From Parelaphostrongylus tenuis (Eukaryota > Nematoda > Chromadorea > Rhabditida > Metastrongylidae): a stretch of DNA of 64,000 bases. Positions 1-10,190 of the stretch are shown here, one piece after another. The stretch is taken from assembly GCA_019055375.1 (NCBI GenBank), contig JAHQIW010003952.1:1-64000 (forward strand). The letters are read 5' to 3'. Every line of letters begins with the position of its first letter. Position 1 is the first letter of the stretch. A program made the translations under genes and the position numbers. The notes under the pieces were generated by a model. The model did no database searches and had not been told where the DNA came from. It saw only the letters and a program-made list of their open reading frames with translations.

Positions 1-44
1 ATTTTTCAAAATTTCGTTTCGTCATATATTAGAAACACTCCCTT

Positions 45-115
45 GTTGCTGCATCCAAATTTGATTACAAAATTATCAGTTTAGAGGGCATATTTCTCAT
101 TCATTCTATGACATC
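45..115 (+). repeat. Dispersed repeat fragment (pair with 6235-6310)
   Basis: A stretch containing gcatccaaat followed by an imperfect caaaattatcagtttaga block. A related stretch lies near 6260-6300 (gcatccaaatccggcttcaaaattacc). Nothing coding is visible. The match is short and diverged, so it is only a likely member of a dispersed family. Confidence 0.35.
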
Positions 116-672
116 CACGTAACGATAGTAAAAGAATAGATGCACAGTTTCATGGCTTCACCAACTTTATCGACAATTTTTCTCTCTAGATTTCACAATC
201 ACGCTAGCATTTTTCGTCTGTTCAACGCGCTTAAAGAGTCAAGAATCAAGAAGTTATGCAGATTGATGAGGCAGTGTGCTAAAGAAACGTGGCAAATCTT
301 GCTATTACGAGCACATCATTTCCGTTTTTGGTATTCGTAGCAGAACTGTCAAGTCATGAATTGAATCCATCATTCTTCTTTTCTGTTCAAAGATGTTAGG
401 AGCATTGCAAAGTTGTCAAGTCGTACGTTTGACGCAATACACTCCTTCGAAGATATTTCCTTTTTTGTCAAGTACAGAGTTAAACTTTGTCTGGACAGTT
501 TGAGGACGGATTTAAAAAATTAGCGCAAAAAGGGTCTGATATCTACTTAACTTGTGTCGGCTACACGAGACATCACGCATAATTTTAGAGAATGCACCCC
601 GTCCAATATGCCATGGCTTGTTAAATCGGTGCCTCTGCGTTTCGACAATTTTGTTAATTATGCAACAATCAG

Positions 673-1040
673 TTTAATCGACTATTCTGAGACCTCGCTC
701 ACAACACAATCTGACAAACCATTTTGAGCTCTTTCATGAGGTTTGTTATGTGATTAGAACGATAAAGTCCCGTGTAACTGATAAGGCTGGAAGGTCGAAA
801 CACTTGTCTTGCACTGTATATCTGCTTATAGCTGACTTTATGAAAGGCCTGTAATATATTGTCACACTGTATTGTGCTTCAGCGAATAGCGTCTCAAAAT
901 AGTCGCTTGCATTGATTGTTACAAATGTTCTGATAGAATTTTTCAAGCCACTCATAGGTAGTCTGGTATGGCATCTGTAGTGCTAGACGTTCGTTTCGAT
1001 TTTGCTGCAACTTCATCAGTAGCAAATGGGATTCTGCTGA
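673..1040. repeat. Foldback repeat family A, copy 1
   Basis: The left end reads atcgactattctgagacctc. The complement of the same end sequence appears near 890-915 (tctcaaaatagtcgc), giving an element with inverted ends. A further piece at 945-1035 (ggtagtctggtatggcatct, gctagacgttcgttt, catcagtagcaaatg) matches the arm of the better copy at 1631-2066. The arms have diverged and no transposase is present, so a non-autonomous foldback or MITE-like element is the best reading. Confidence 0.55.
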
Positions 1041-1630
1041 TCTTCCTAATAATCGTGGAAATTCATAGAAGAAAGCGGTTTAAGTTTAGCAGAAGAAAGA
1101 ACTGGCATACACGCTTTTTTGTTCTGAATATCAAACAACAGCAAAAGTAACAATGACCTAAATTCTATTCTTAATTTCTACGTCGTCACTGTCGTCTATA
1201 TTCGTACCGGCAAAGTCATTCTCAATAGAGAATTTTGAATCAGTCAGTACTTTGTTCCAGCGTCTTCAGGATGGTGTCAAAAGAGATGGGATAACAATCA
1301 CTGAAAATTGAAATTGAGAAGGAGTAGAAGTATGGAAAATAATGCTAAAATACCTGCTTCGCAGCCTTTTTTATAGCTAAAATCTCAAATGTTAAATTAT
1401 CGAAATTATTTTATGAAATCACCATAAATTATTAAAATCATTATGAAGTACTATTTTCTAGCAAAACAAAAACCTCTTTTATCAATGAGCCGCAAATCTA
1501 AGAAATTGTGAGGTTTAGGAATCTTTGTCGAAGATGTATAATAGTACAAGTAAGAAGATCAATTGATAAGGCGTTCTTCGTGATTGATTACCGACTGCCT
1601 GGCTCGCGGTCGGTAAAGGGCACATATGCA

Positions 1631-2066
1631 GTACCTTCCAACCAACTATTCCGAGACCTCGTTTGAGAATTCGATATAGCCTGATTGAGTATTTCAGGAT
1701 TTTCATGAGGTCTGGTATGGCACTTCTCGTGCTAGACGTACGTTTCAGCATAACTCTCACGTCTCATCAGTAGCACGTGCATTTTGGTTCACCCTTACAA
1801 CTAAGAGCGGCGCCAAACTTAGATAACTTCTTACAAGAGGATAGATCACTTGATGTTTCGAGAGAAGCTCAATGTTCGGCGCCGCTAACATTAGTTGTAG
1901 GTGTGAACTTAAAGGCATGTGCTACTGGTGAGGTGTGTGAGTAACGCCAAAACGTAAGTACGGTACTCGAAATGCTGTACTGCACCTCTGTAAAGGATAA
2001 AATCATTTTAATACACTATACAAAATTTTTAAGAGAGTTCTCAGAATAGTCGATTGGTAGTTATTG
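1631..2066. repeat. Foldback repeat family A, copy 2: ~435 bp imperfect palindrome
   Basis: The whole interval folds on itself. The left arm runs from ccaaccaactattccgagac through ggtctggtatggcacttctc, catcagtagcacgtgc and ttcacccttacaactaa to a ggcgcc at 1809-1814. The right arm is the reverse complement, starting with ggcgcc at 1878 and passing ttagttgtaggtgtgaa, gcatgtgctactggtgagg and tgctgtactgcacctc to ctcagaatagtcgattggta. Each arm is about 180-200 bp. Arms are diverged by many point changes and small indels, so it is old. There is no coding capacity. Related ends occur at 673-1040, 17555-17595 and 18885-18970. Confidence 0.75.
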
Positions 2067-2700
2067 TTATAAGCCATCTTACCAGCTGTGCATCATGGAG
2101 CAAATATTGTAGTAGTCAAAAAAACTACGAAATTGATCAATATTAGGGTAGACAGAAAGTCGGTCGTTCGAAAATATTTGGAGGGTTTCTAGAAGGATTT
2201 GTAGAAGAATGCCTAAAATGTTTGAAGTTATGTCTGACTGCGAAGCTTGTTAACATTCAACATCCATGAGTTTACGACGATGCTCTTGACAGGGTTAGCG
2301 TCTGATCTTTTCGTCAGTCTATCATATTCACCTCCACAAGCTCTCATCCTTGGAAAACAACTAACAACTGAATATGAAGTGTGATGAATATTGATAAAGC
2401 AATGATTATGATAATCTCTGCGCCTGCCGTTCAACCCGAACGAGTCAGAGTTTTGTCATCACTTTTCTCCTCCTTTAGCAGTGCTTTTTCATTCTTCTAG
2501 TTTTGAGGAAATTCCATTTCTGAAATTCATTTAACAGCGATTACTGCAGAGTTTTGACGATAAGATGACATTTCGATTTTGTCGAGAGATACTGGAATAA
2601 TAAGAGTAATTCTCAATGCCGTTTGGAGATAGTTACAATCTGTCGAACCGTTTTATCGCTCTATATCAACGAGATATACTGATCTATTAATTAAATTTCA
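2067..2700. other. No supported gene
   Basis: AT-rich sequence with stops in all frames. No recognisable domain or repeat was seen apart from the run-in to the splice acceptor at about 2700-2711. Confidence 0.5.
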
Positions 2701-2711
2701 TTTGCTTTCAG

Positions 2712-2917
2712 AGTCCCATGATATTACGACACTGGTAAATGATAATGGTTCGGGAATGTGCAAAACTGGATTTGCGCACGTAAAAATGCTCCCCTTTTCG
2801 TCTTCGCGTCTCTTGTTGTGCGACCCGCAAATCTACAGTGTGGTCGGGATCTGACAAAAAGGCTCGTACGACAGCGACGAAGCTACTCAGAAAAGAGGTC
2901 AGCTGTTTTCCACTTAA
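2712..2917 (+). pseudogene. Actin exon, decayed (pseudogene fragment)
   Basis: The frame starting after a good acceptor (atttgctttcag ending at 2711) gives TLVNDNGSGMCKTGFA, which is the actin N-terminal nucleotide-binding loop (family form DNGSGMCKAGFAGDDAP). Shifting one frame gives NAPLFVFASLVVRP, matching the next actin segment (DAPRAVFPSIVGRP). Shifting back gives SVVGI-stop-QKGSYDSDEATQKRG, matching actin [21 protein letters not shown]. Two compensating frameshifts, a TGA at 2852-2854 and a TAA at 2915-2917 show it is broken. It covers roughly residues 5-65 of a protein that normally has about 375; no later actin exon was found downstream. The retained splice acceptor argues for a duplicated genomic copy, not a retro-copied mRNA. 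Actin is the cytoskeletal filament protein, but this copy cannot make it. Confidence 0.85.
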
Positions 2918-3600
2918 ACGATAATAAGTAGAATTTATTTGCAATTCTTAAAATTATCCGACTTATACAATCTTAATCCTTACAGTTTATTTTCACACAT
3001 TTTCTTTAAGACTTATCATGTCTTCAAACGACATATTCTTCAGGAAGGCTAATTTTGATTCTGGCATTTCTAAAAACATGCGAGCACAGTGCTCTGAAGT
3101 TCAGATAGCTTCGTGCTTTATGAGAACAGGGAAAAATCAGCTGAAAGTAAATGTGCTGCTATAACTGCGAATGATATGGTGCAATTTATGTATTTTCACT
3201 TTTGATCTTGCTCATTTGCATTTGAATTTTTATCAGTATTATCAGATGACACATTATAAACAAACGACTCAAAAGCTTCTAAAGATTATCAAAAACGAGC
3301 CACAATGAACTTGAAGAAATCGTATGCATAGAGCAAATAAAATTGGGCAGATGGAGAGTATTTCCTTCACTATAGACTTTATTTTATCTCCACTGTAATT
3401 TTGATATGAGAACACGAGAAATTATTAGGTTAAGCGAAGAAATTTGGGAAAACATATAAAGTACCGTTTTCGACATTTTTATGTCGCTTTTATTGATGGT
3501 TTTGTGTATACTTATCTAGTTCATTAATGCCAGCTCCAAAAATTGTATTTTAGAGGTTGAATTGCGTGCGATGATGGAGAAAAGACTTGAGGATTCTAAT
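2918..3600. other. No supported gene
   Basis: AT-rich sequence between the actin remnant and the first Penelope-like copy. No domain, tRNA or clear repeat was seen. Confidence 0.5.
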
Positions 3601-3604
3601 TTAC

Positions 3605-4612
3605 TTCTTTAGCCGAAACACGAGATGTTACATTAAACTTTATTCAACAGCTGACGTCTCGGCAGTTCGCCTTCTTCGAGGCCGGAAAGGTCAAATTTCT
3701 CGAAATTCAATCAATCAGACATCTCCGTTACTCTTTTAGAAAAAAATCACCAGACCTAGATCGCAATCGCATCAAGCACAAAATCAAATTTTAACATACT
3801 CATCGCTTTTTAAATGTGCTCCACTAGATGATTCAAGTGGAGATTACCGGAAGACAACCACGTAGGCTCGCAATGCACCCTACACATCAAAACAACAATC
3901 TCATATGCTGACTCATATCACGAGTGATAACGAGGCATTCCTCGCTGAGGTTTAAGGCTGGATTGGTCGTGTTAATCCAAGAAACCTCCAATGTCTTTCG
4001 CGCTGGTGTTTTTTGTTTCTGTGCAAAGATGGCGACTTTGATCTCAAATTCCACTCCGTCGTGTTTTTGTGCTTTATACATCCTAACGGGGTGTTCGGTC
4101 GATCATAATGCATGTCACTATGCGGGCACAGAGTGGCCTACCCGCTTCTCCAATATATTTATCGGTACAAGCTTTGCAAGAGGTTAGGTAAACTGTACCT
4201 ACGCTCATGCAATCATCATCTCTGTCGTAACGACATACTTTACAATATTTCACTATACAGAGACGGTCATATAAGCGGTTACGAACTAATTGGCGTCTTA
4301 GAGTAATCGGTGATATTTCAATGACAACCACCAAATGCTACAAATCTACCGTTTTCAAACAACCTTTTATAGCTGTAGTAATCTCATTTGAGATGCGTAC
4401 GTAATGGAGTCATTCGACGACACTGATTTATATGCCAACGTGTCGAATGACTCTGCAATGCAAGTCACACATGGGCTTCTGATACAACAGCAGGGAGCCG
4501 TAAACTGTATGGCTTATCGGTGGTAGTGCTTCCACGTTCTACAATAAGGCAAACGCTAGAATAGGTGCCAGTGGCTCTCCCTTGCCAGTCCTCTCATTTG
4601 AGCATAATATTT
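3605..4612 (-). mobile_element. Penelope-like element copy A (RT scrap + GIY-YIG endonuclease), broken
   Basis: PLEs are retroelements with a telomerase-like reverse transcriptase followed by a GIY-YIG nuclease. Reading the minus strand, 4590-4564 encodes GEPLAPILA, the RT motif usually written GSPLAP. After a deletion of the rest of the RT, 4334-4083 encodes the linker (ITLRRQLVRNRLYDRLC), a CKVC knuckle, and the start of the nuclease (GTVYLTSCKACTDKYIGEAG, then RPLCARI). The frame then shifts, and the C-terminal part continues at about 4081-3887 (HDGVEFEIKVAIFAQK). The 3' end carries the hammerhead-like motif at 3649-3685. Copy A lies head to head with copy B, so 3.6-5.56 kb is one large inverted repeat. 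Confidence 0.85.
3649..3685 (-). ncRNA. Hammerhead-like motif of PLE copy A (decayed)
   Basis: The minus strand reads CTCGAAGA, a GGC-GAACT-GCC hairpin, then GAGACGTC. Compared with the intact-looking copies (CTGAAGA, GGC/GCC, GAAACGTC) both core strands carry a substitution, so self-cleavage is unlikely. Confidence 0.55.
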
Positions 4613-4780
4613 TCCGTACCATTTGAAGATTGAGCAGTTCAGGTAATCTTTTGTTAGAACTGCTCAATCGACAGGCTATACATCTTTACAACTCTCTGGT
4701 GTTGTATCAGAAGCTCATGTGTGACTTGCAATGCAGAATCGTTCTACACGTTGGTATATAAATCAGTGCTGTCGAATGAC
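4409..4780. repeat. Centre of the head-to-head PLE inverted repeat
   Basis: gtcattcgac at 4409 and cttctgatacaac at 4466 reappear in reverse complement at 4771-4780 and 4703-4715, placing the symmetry centre near 4590. The ~225-bp centre is not symmetric. It holds the copy A RT scrap and a perfect 13-bp hairpin (arms 4628-4640 and 4657-4669, GATTGAGCAGTTC). Confidence 0.7.
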
Positions 4781-5562
4781 TTCATTGCTTGCTCATTTTA
4801 AATGAGATTAGTACAGCTATAAAACGATGTTTGAAAAGAGTAGGTTCGCAACAATCGGTAACTGTCATTGAAATACCAGCGAATACTCTAAAGCGCCAAT
4901 TAGCTCGCAACCGCTTATATGATCGTCTCTCTATAATGAAAGAATGTAAAATATGTTCAAATGGCAGATACGGTGATTGCATGAGTGTAGGTACAGTCTA
5001 CCTAATCTCCTGCAAAGCGTGCTGCGATAAATATATTGGCGAAACGGGTAGGCCACTCTATACTCGCATAGAAGAACACCTAATTGACAACCGTCAAAAT
5101 AGACGAAACACCACGCTTGGTACACATAGATCACAAAAACACGACGGAATAGATTTTGACATCGAAGTCACCATCCTTGAGCAGAAACTTAAAACATCAC
5201 CGCGAAAGGTTTTGGAAGGAATGTCTCTTGATCACCTGTGATATGAGTCAGTACCTAAGACTGTTGTTTTGATGGGTAGGGTGCATCACAAGCCTATGTG
5301 TGATCGTTTTCTGGTGATCTCCACTTGAATCATCCAGTGGAACACATACAAAAGCGGTAAGTATGTTTAAAGTTGATTTTGTGCTTGATGCGATTGAAAT
5401 CTAGGTGTGGTGCTTTTTTCTAAAGGAGTAATGGAGGTGTTCGGCTGATTGGATTGCAAAAAAACTTCGACCTTTCCACGCTCCGAAGAAGGCGTACTGC
5501 CGAAACGTCGGTTGTTGAATAAAGATTGATGTAACACCTCGTATTTCGCTTAAAGAACAATA
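4700..5562 (+). mobile_element. Penelope-like element copy B, GIY-YIG endonuclease domain
   Basis: The open frame from about 4789 to 5241 is the longest PLE-derived frame here. It begins in the RT-to-nuclease linker (ISTAIKRCLKRVG, TLKRQLARNRLYDRLS), passes a CKIC knuckle, and then shows the GIY-YIG nuclease core: GTVYLISCKACCDKYIGET, followed by GRPLYTRIEEHL with the catalytic-type Arg and Glu. THRSQKHDGIDFDIEVTIL follows, a usual PLE C-terminal signature. The frame ends early at 5241, so the tail is lost. There is no RT in this copy, so it cannot move itself. The 3' region to 5562 includes the hammerhead-like motif and a common end (cacctcgtatttcgcttaaag) shared with copies A, C and D. Confidence 0.9.
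5478..5515 (+). ncRNA. Hammerhead-like motif of PLE copy B
   Basis: Sequence CCGAAGA, AGGC-GTAC-TGCC hairpin, GAAACGTC. This follows the small type-I hammerhead arrangement described for PLEs, with a very short stem III centred on ACGT. The first core strand has C where U4 of CUGANGA is expected, which should weaken or abolish activity. Confidence 0.6.
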
Positions 5563-5566
5563 TTAG

Positions 5567-5698
5567 GATTTACTGAAGCATGCCGAGGATAATAATCAGT
5601 CGGTCTTAAGAATTGATCCAAGGATTCTTCAAGCCTTCGATGACGTTAATGAGGTTGAACGTGCTGGTGATGCGATAAAATCGACTGTGGACAGATAG
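5567..5698 (+). CDS. Short open frame, unknown, abutting the PLE 3' end
   Basis: Immediately after the PLE copy B end (…aatattag at 5566) a 43-codon frame runs to TAG at 5696. It reads DLLKHAEDNNQSVLRIDPRI, then LQAFDDVNEVERAGDAIKS, acidic and helix-like with no low-complexity bias. After the stop the same frame continues LKFLLHGGKHTF. I do not recognise it. It could be a fragment of another element's ORF, a host exon with tattag as acceptor, or chance. Confidence 0.3.
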   Translation, partial: DLLKHAEDNNQSVLRIDPRILQAFDDVNEVERAGDAIKSTVDR

Positions 5699-5772
5699 CT
5701 TAAGTTCTTGCTACATGGCGGCAAACACACTTTTAACAAGTAAACATATTCAACATAATTCTTAATAATGCT

Positions 5773-6180
5773 TAAAACCTTACCGAGGTTATTACGCCAG
5801 AGCTATACAGGTGTTTAGAAGGCCTCGCCCTCCTCTTCGGTGGCCCACATCCACATTAAGCCCTGTACTGTAGCAAGGAGGGAGGCGTATATGGTGGCAG
5901 CGCAATGTACAATGACATTGTGCTATCACCACCTTTTCAGTCGATGGATCGTTGTTGATAGTTACAAAATGATCCATAGCATCGACTGTTTTTAACCTGG
6001 CAATAAACATTCAATATAATTCTTAAGCATGTATGAAGCATTACGAGCTAGTTACGCCAAAGCCATACACGTATTTTGGAGGTTTCGCCCTCTTCCGTAG
6101 GATGTGGGCCACTGACTAAGAGGGTGAGACCACCGAAACACATATATGGCTCTGGCGTAACAGCTTCGCTAAGGCTTTTG
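5773..6180. mobile_element. TIR element family B, copy 1 (MITE-like)
   Basis: The left end (aaaaccttaccgaggttattacgccagagc … tcggtggcccacatcc) is the reverse complement of the right end (…ggctctggcgtaacagcttcgctaaggctttt). Inverted ends are about 70 bp. A second left end starts near 6035 (cattacgagctagttacgcc), so 6035-6180 alone makes a tight hairpin, and the copy looks like a nested or rearranged pair. No transposase is present. Other copies are at 14915-15245 and 20165-20455. Confidence 0.7.
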
Positions 6181-6419
6181 ACCTTCTTATGGATTACCCA
6201 GCATTTAGGTTTTCTCAATATAATTGTCTAACATTATCCTCTCGAAATAGTTCCTTCTAACAGCATCCAAATCCGGCTTCAAAATTACCACCTTAGAACG
6301 CTTGTCTCCTATTTTTTGAGGCCCAGGTGAAAATTCAGTGAAGAATGGAAGCATAGGTTGAGAACTTCATCATCCCTCTCTACGATTCTCCTTGCTGGCC
6401 TTACAATAACTTAAGAGTA

Positions 6420-7000
6420 CTCATGTGCCAAACGGTGATAAAGGAACACTCGACTTCATCCGCTGGGCAAGATTTTTTCACAGGAATGTTAGTAATCATT
6501 CGAGAGCTTGAATCTCTAGCTAGAACAATCCATGAATATTTTTTTAAAGGGTTCTTTTATAACGCCATAAAATTTGAAATAATTTTATGTTTTTCTTCCT
6601 CCGAAAATTTTCTATTCTTCTCACGCCTATAATTCGGTGGAAGCACACATTGCATGTCAATTTGTAGCGGGAGTTTCGTAGTATCTGCAGTCGTTTTATA
6701 TAAAGTTTCTTCAAAGTGGAAAAATTTCTATTTTACACCCACATATCTACCCCGTATCGACCGATCGCCCTGTCCGTGAGTTGGCAGGCAAAGAAGTTCA
6801 CCAAATATGTAAAGCCCAATCTTCTTTTCTCTGCTACACTGCAGTGAAACGGTCCTTTCCAGAAAATAGCTCAGTCTTGGAATCAGTAAAACCTACGCTA
6901 TCGAACGATTACTAATAGTGGAAAGAATGAGCTTTGTCCGACGAGGTGTAAAACACAAATTTTCTTTGTTTTACGGCGCTAGCAAAAGTTCTGCTGAAGC
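6420..7000. repeat. Dispersed unit C, degenerate copies
   Basis: Contains cattcgagagcttgaatctc followed by a ttttataacgcc block. This is the core of a unit found in many places in the window (see 21850-23190 and 55830-57300). Only stops and short frames lie here. Confidence 0.45.
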
Positions 7001-9040
7001 AAGCACATTTTTGAGTTTCTAGAGACTTGTGGTTTTCGAAAGAGTACTAGCACTTTAAAGAAGATGCCTTCTCCTGCAAAATATAAGCCAGATAAGATAA
7101 AAAAACATGGTCTAGTATAACATAATTTTACTTCGGATTTTACAGGGTTGTAAAAGGGCAATCTAAGAACCGGCTATTCGCGGCTAGAGATTTAAGCTTT
7201 CTACTACTTACTGACGCTTCTATAAAAGTCTTTCTTAGCGAATGAAGCTGAATATTCATTTATAGCCGTCTAACATATGAGTGCCACATAAGCATTACAT
7301 CTGTTCAGTGCGGTCAAAGAGTAGGAGTGACCTCTTCAGTGGAAACATTTAATGTCTGGCTATTATGGTTTTTGTCGCTAAGTTTCTGCGTCATTATCAT
7401 TGTAATCAAATATTCATAAAATTAAACATTACAACTATATCGACGTAACAAGTTTCACATAATTACGAACAGTAAAGTGTTAATATTACGGAACTATAGT
7501 ATAATAGGAACATCAGAAACAGGAAGGAAATTTGGCAGAGCGATGAGGCGTTATATAGAACAGACATGTCACCGTGACAGTGGACTCAGTAACATAGTTT
7601 TCTATTTTTCTATTCGTAAAAAAGCGGCAAGTGACATATCATAATCATCGTTACTAATGTTTACGTATGCGCACTCATACCTTTTCAGCGAAATTTATAA
7701 GACTGTTGTAATGGTGTTACCTTGAATGCAGAATACAACGGACTGATTCAAATAGTTTTTTTTTACATGTTCAAATGCGGAACAAGCTATCTGCGCGAAG
7801 GCAAGAGCAAAAAAAAATTAGTACTCTAGAATGGGCTATCAGTAAGAATTTGACTCCTATATAACTCATGATGGCTACTGTGGATGAAACGCTTGAACGT
7901 AGAGAATGAACACCACTCAATTAGTATTGAAAGATTTCTCACGAAGATGATTATGGCAGCTTATATATGATAGTGAATTTCTAAGTTCTAAGAAATGTGC
8001 TGTTGTAGTGAACACTTTTGTATCAGCCAAATTTGAATGCCTCTTTTATGAACGATTTTTGAAGTATATTCAAACATGAAATATAAAATGTACTTGCAGA
8101 ACGCTATGAAAAATGAAATGAAGCCATCAGTTAGCTTCAGCAGCCACATCGCAGTCTCCAAAAAAAAAAAAGAAAGCAGGAGAAGAATTTCAAGAATCTG
8201 CCGTACAAAGCGAACGAGAGTACTAGCGACCTTCGTAACGCTGTAAAGCACAAAAGCGAATCCTCTATCAGGATCATCATTTGATGAATCACAATCATTC
8301 GAGGAAGAAAAAAAGAGAAAAAATTCAGGAAAAGACCATAAGTGCAGTGGAAGGAAAATCTAAAGTTAGCCTTATCAGCTGTGAGACCTCTATCTTCTCA
8401 TGGAAAAAAATAAGAATAAAGTCACAGAGAATTGAAAGATGTGCCTAATATATCGAGAAAGATTGACGACGAGAGTGTGTCAACCAAATCATTAAAAAAG
8501 GTATGTTTAATACATGTTTATTCATAAAATATCTTTCATTTGTTCATAGAACTTTTTTGAATCGCACGCGAGAACATCAATATCATAATTCACAGATTAC
8601 ACTGCGATGACTGATGTTCTTCCTAAAATTTTCGTGTGAGACTCAGGAGTAATTGCGATGAAAAGTTTCACCTGCTTTCTAAACTATTAGACATCAGGCT
8701 CTACCACCATTGTGATTAATTGCTTCTACATCATTATAGAGAGTGGCGCAAGAAAAGAGACGTTCAAAGAAAAACCCACTTTTTTCTGTGCACTTTATCT
8801 AGCCTTTTGCTATTAGTTTACTCAAAAAACGGCGAAGCATTAAGATCAATTTAGACTTGTCAAAAAATGGTTTTGACGATTCCACCAGATTACAGCTTTA
8901 ACTACATGAATTTCGAAACGAGTATTAAGTAGTCAGTGTATATTTTCGAGTTGTTTTCTTGTTCTGAAACATCATGCCAAAATGATTCAGCTGGTAAAGC
9001 GTTGATAGCGATGTTTATTCGGAGAATGCTTCCACGTTAT
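7001..9040. other. No supported gene
   Basis: Two kilobases of AT-rich sequence. It has a run of A at 8161-8171 and an AAAAAAAAA tract near 7810, but no domain, tRNA-like promoter or long inverted repeat that I can support. Confidence 0.45.
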
Positions 9041-9052
9041 CATCTTTTTCAG

Positions 9053-9280
9053 AGTCCATGAAGCCGTCCACCTCGCGTCTTCGTAGCTGCTCAAAATCTT
9101 CTTCAGTGGAGACCTATTTTGATTACGGCGGTAAATATTCTGCCATATGAGCAGAAGTCGCAACGTCAGTTGGATCTTGAACATGAGATTAACGTGGTAT
9201 CCACTGTCAACACCGAGATTGTTGCACTGCGTTACTGTGAATCATGCACTCGTTCTGTTGCAACAGCAATTATACCGTAA
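9053..9280 (+). CDS. Candidate exon or pseudo-exon, unknown product
   Basis: A strong nematode-type acceptor (atctttttcag) ends at 9052. One frame after it gives SMKPSTSRLRSCSKSSSVET then YFDYGGKYSAI and a TGA. Another frame stays open to TAA at 9278-9280 and gives YEQKSQRQLDLEHEINVVST then VNTEIVALRYCESC. The two halves read well only if the frame changes around 9145. This suggests a decayed exon, or one true frame with the other open by chance. No family recognised. Confidence 0.3.
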
Positions 9281-10010
9281 AATGTTAACCATTTTTCCAG
9301 TCACTTAGTATCTCTGTGATAATGATGCTTACCACTGACGACATATAACATCATCTTATGTTGCTAATATTACTATCTTTACCCTCCCGCTTATCTCATC
9401 ATGTAGATCTCTAATATCAAGTTTTTCGTCCTAATGACCAGCATTAAGCGCTATCGCTTGCTACATTATGTTTCTGACAAGCAGTGATGTTAACGTTCCT
9501 TTTATTTTACTCAAAGCATATTGCTTGGGTAAGTTGTTTTCATGGTAGCTTACCAGCTTCGCAAATTGTACATCTTACTACGTCGGCCTGATATTAGAGC
9601 AAATCACTCGTCTGCCTAATATATCTGTAATCTCTGAATCATTTCAGTTCCACTTGCAAATAATTTCAGTGTTTGTAAATTGTTTTCAAACCAAGGTCTT
9701 GTAAGGGTCATGTGGTTGCCAATGTTTCTACTTACCATGTTAAGAGAACTGTGCAAACGAGCATCGTAGTCATATTCGGTGCCGTCGATATTCACTTAGC
9801 GAAGAGATTTGACTTGTGATGGTCAACTCGGTATTGAATTCGGTTGTGATAGAGCTGCTGTCAAAATCGCATATTATCACCTCTTATTTGATGACTAGTT
9901 TTTTTACCATAGCAGAAAGCAGTGTGAAATTACAGCGTTTTTCATAACACATAAAATACGTATGATCACCCAAAACTATTTTTATGTAATCGCTTTAGCT
10001 GCGGTATAAT
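9281..10010. other. No supported gene
   Basis: No recognisable coding or repeat content. A short frame 9472-9531 (FLTSSDVNVPFILLKAYCLG) runs into a good donor (ttgg|gtaagt) but lacks a convincing acceptor. Confidence 0.4.
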
Positions 10011-10017
10011 GTTACAA

Positions 10018-10190
10018 TGCATATCCAATAATGTTGAGTGATATGCAAAATCTCAAGCGTCGCACAAAATTCGAACTCGCATCACGCTTACTTAAGACGC
10101 GTGCTGAACATCGCACCACCCTGGTTTATTTACACTCACTATTTCTTCTACAATTGTATCGATCTGTCAGCAATCGACCGGCAACGGTTT
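10018..10190 (-). mobile_element. tRNA-derived SINE family S1, copy
   Basis: Starts with the family signature ccaataatgttgagtgatatgcaaaa. It contains a tRNA-like B-box on the minus strand (GAGTTCGAATTTT) and ends with ctgtcagcaatcgaccggcaacgg, matching ctgtcagctg…cagccgtcaacgg of other copies (35415-35645, 41985-42195, 48050-48240, 61490-61800). It has no protein-coding capacity. Pol III transcription is inferred from the family type. Confidence 0.55.
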
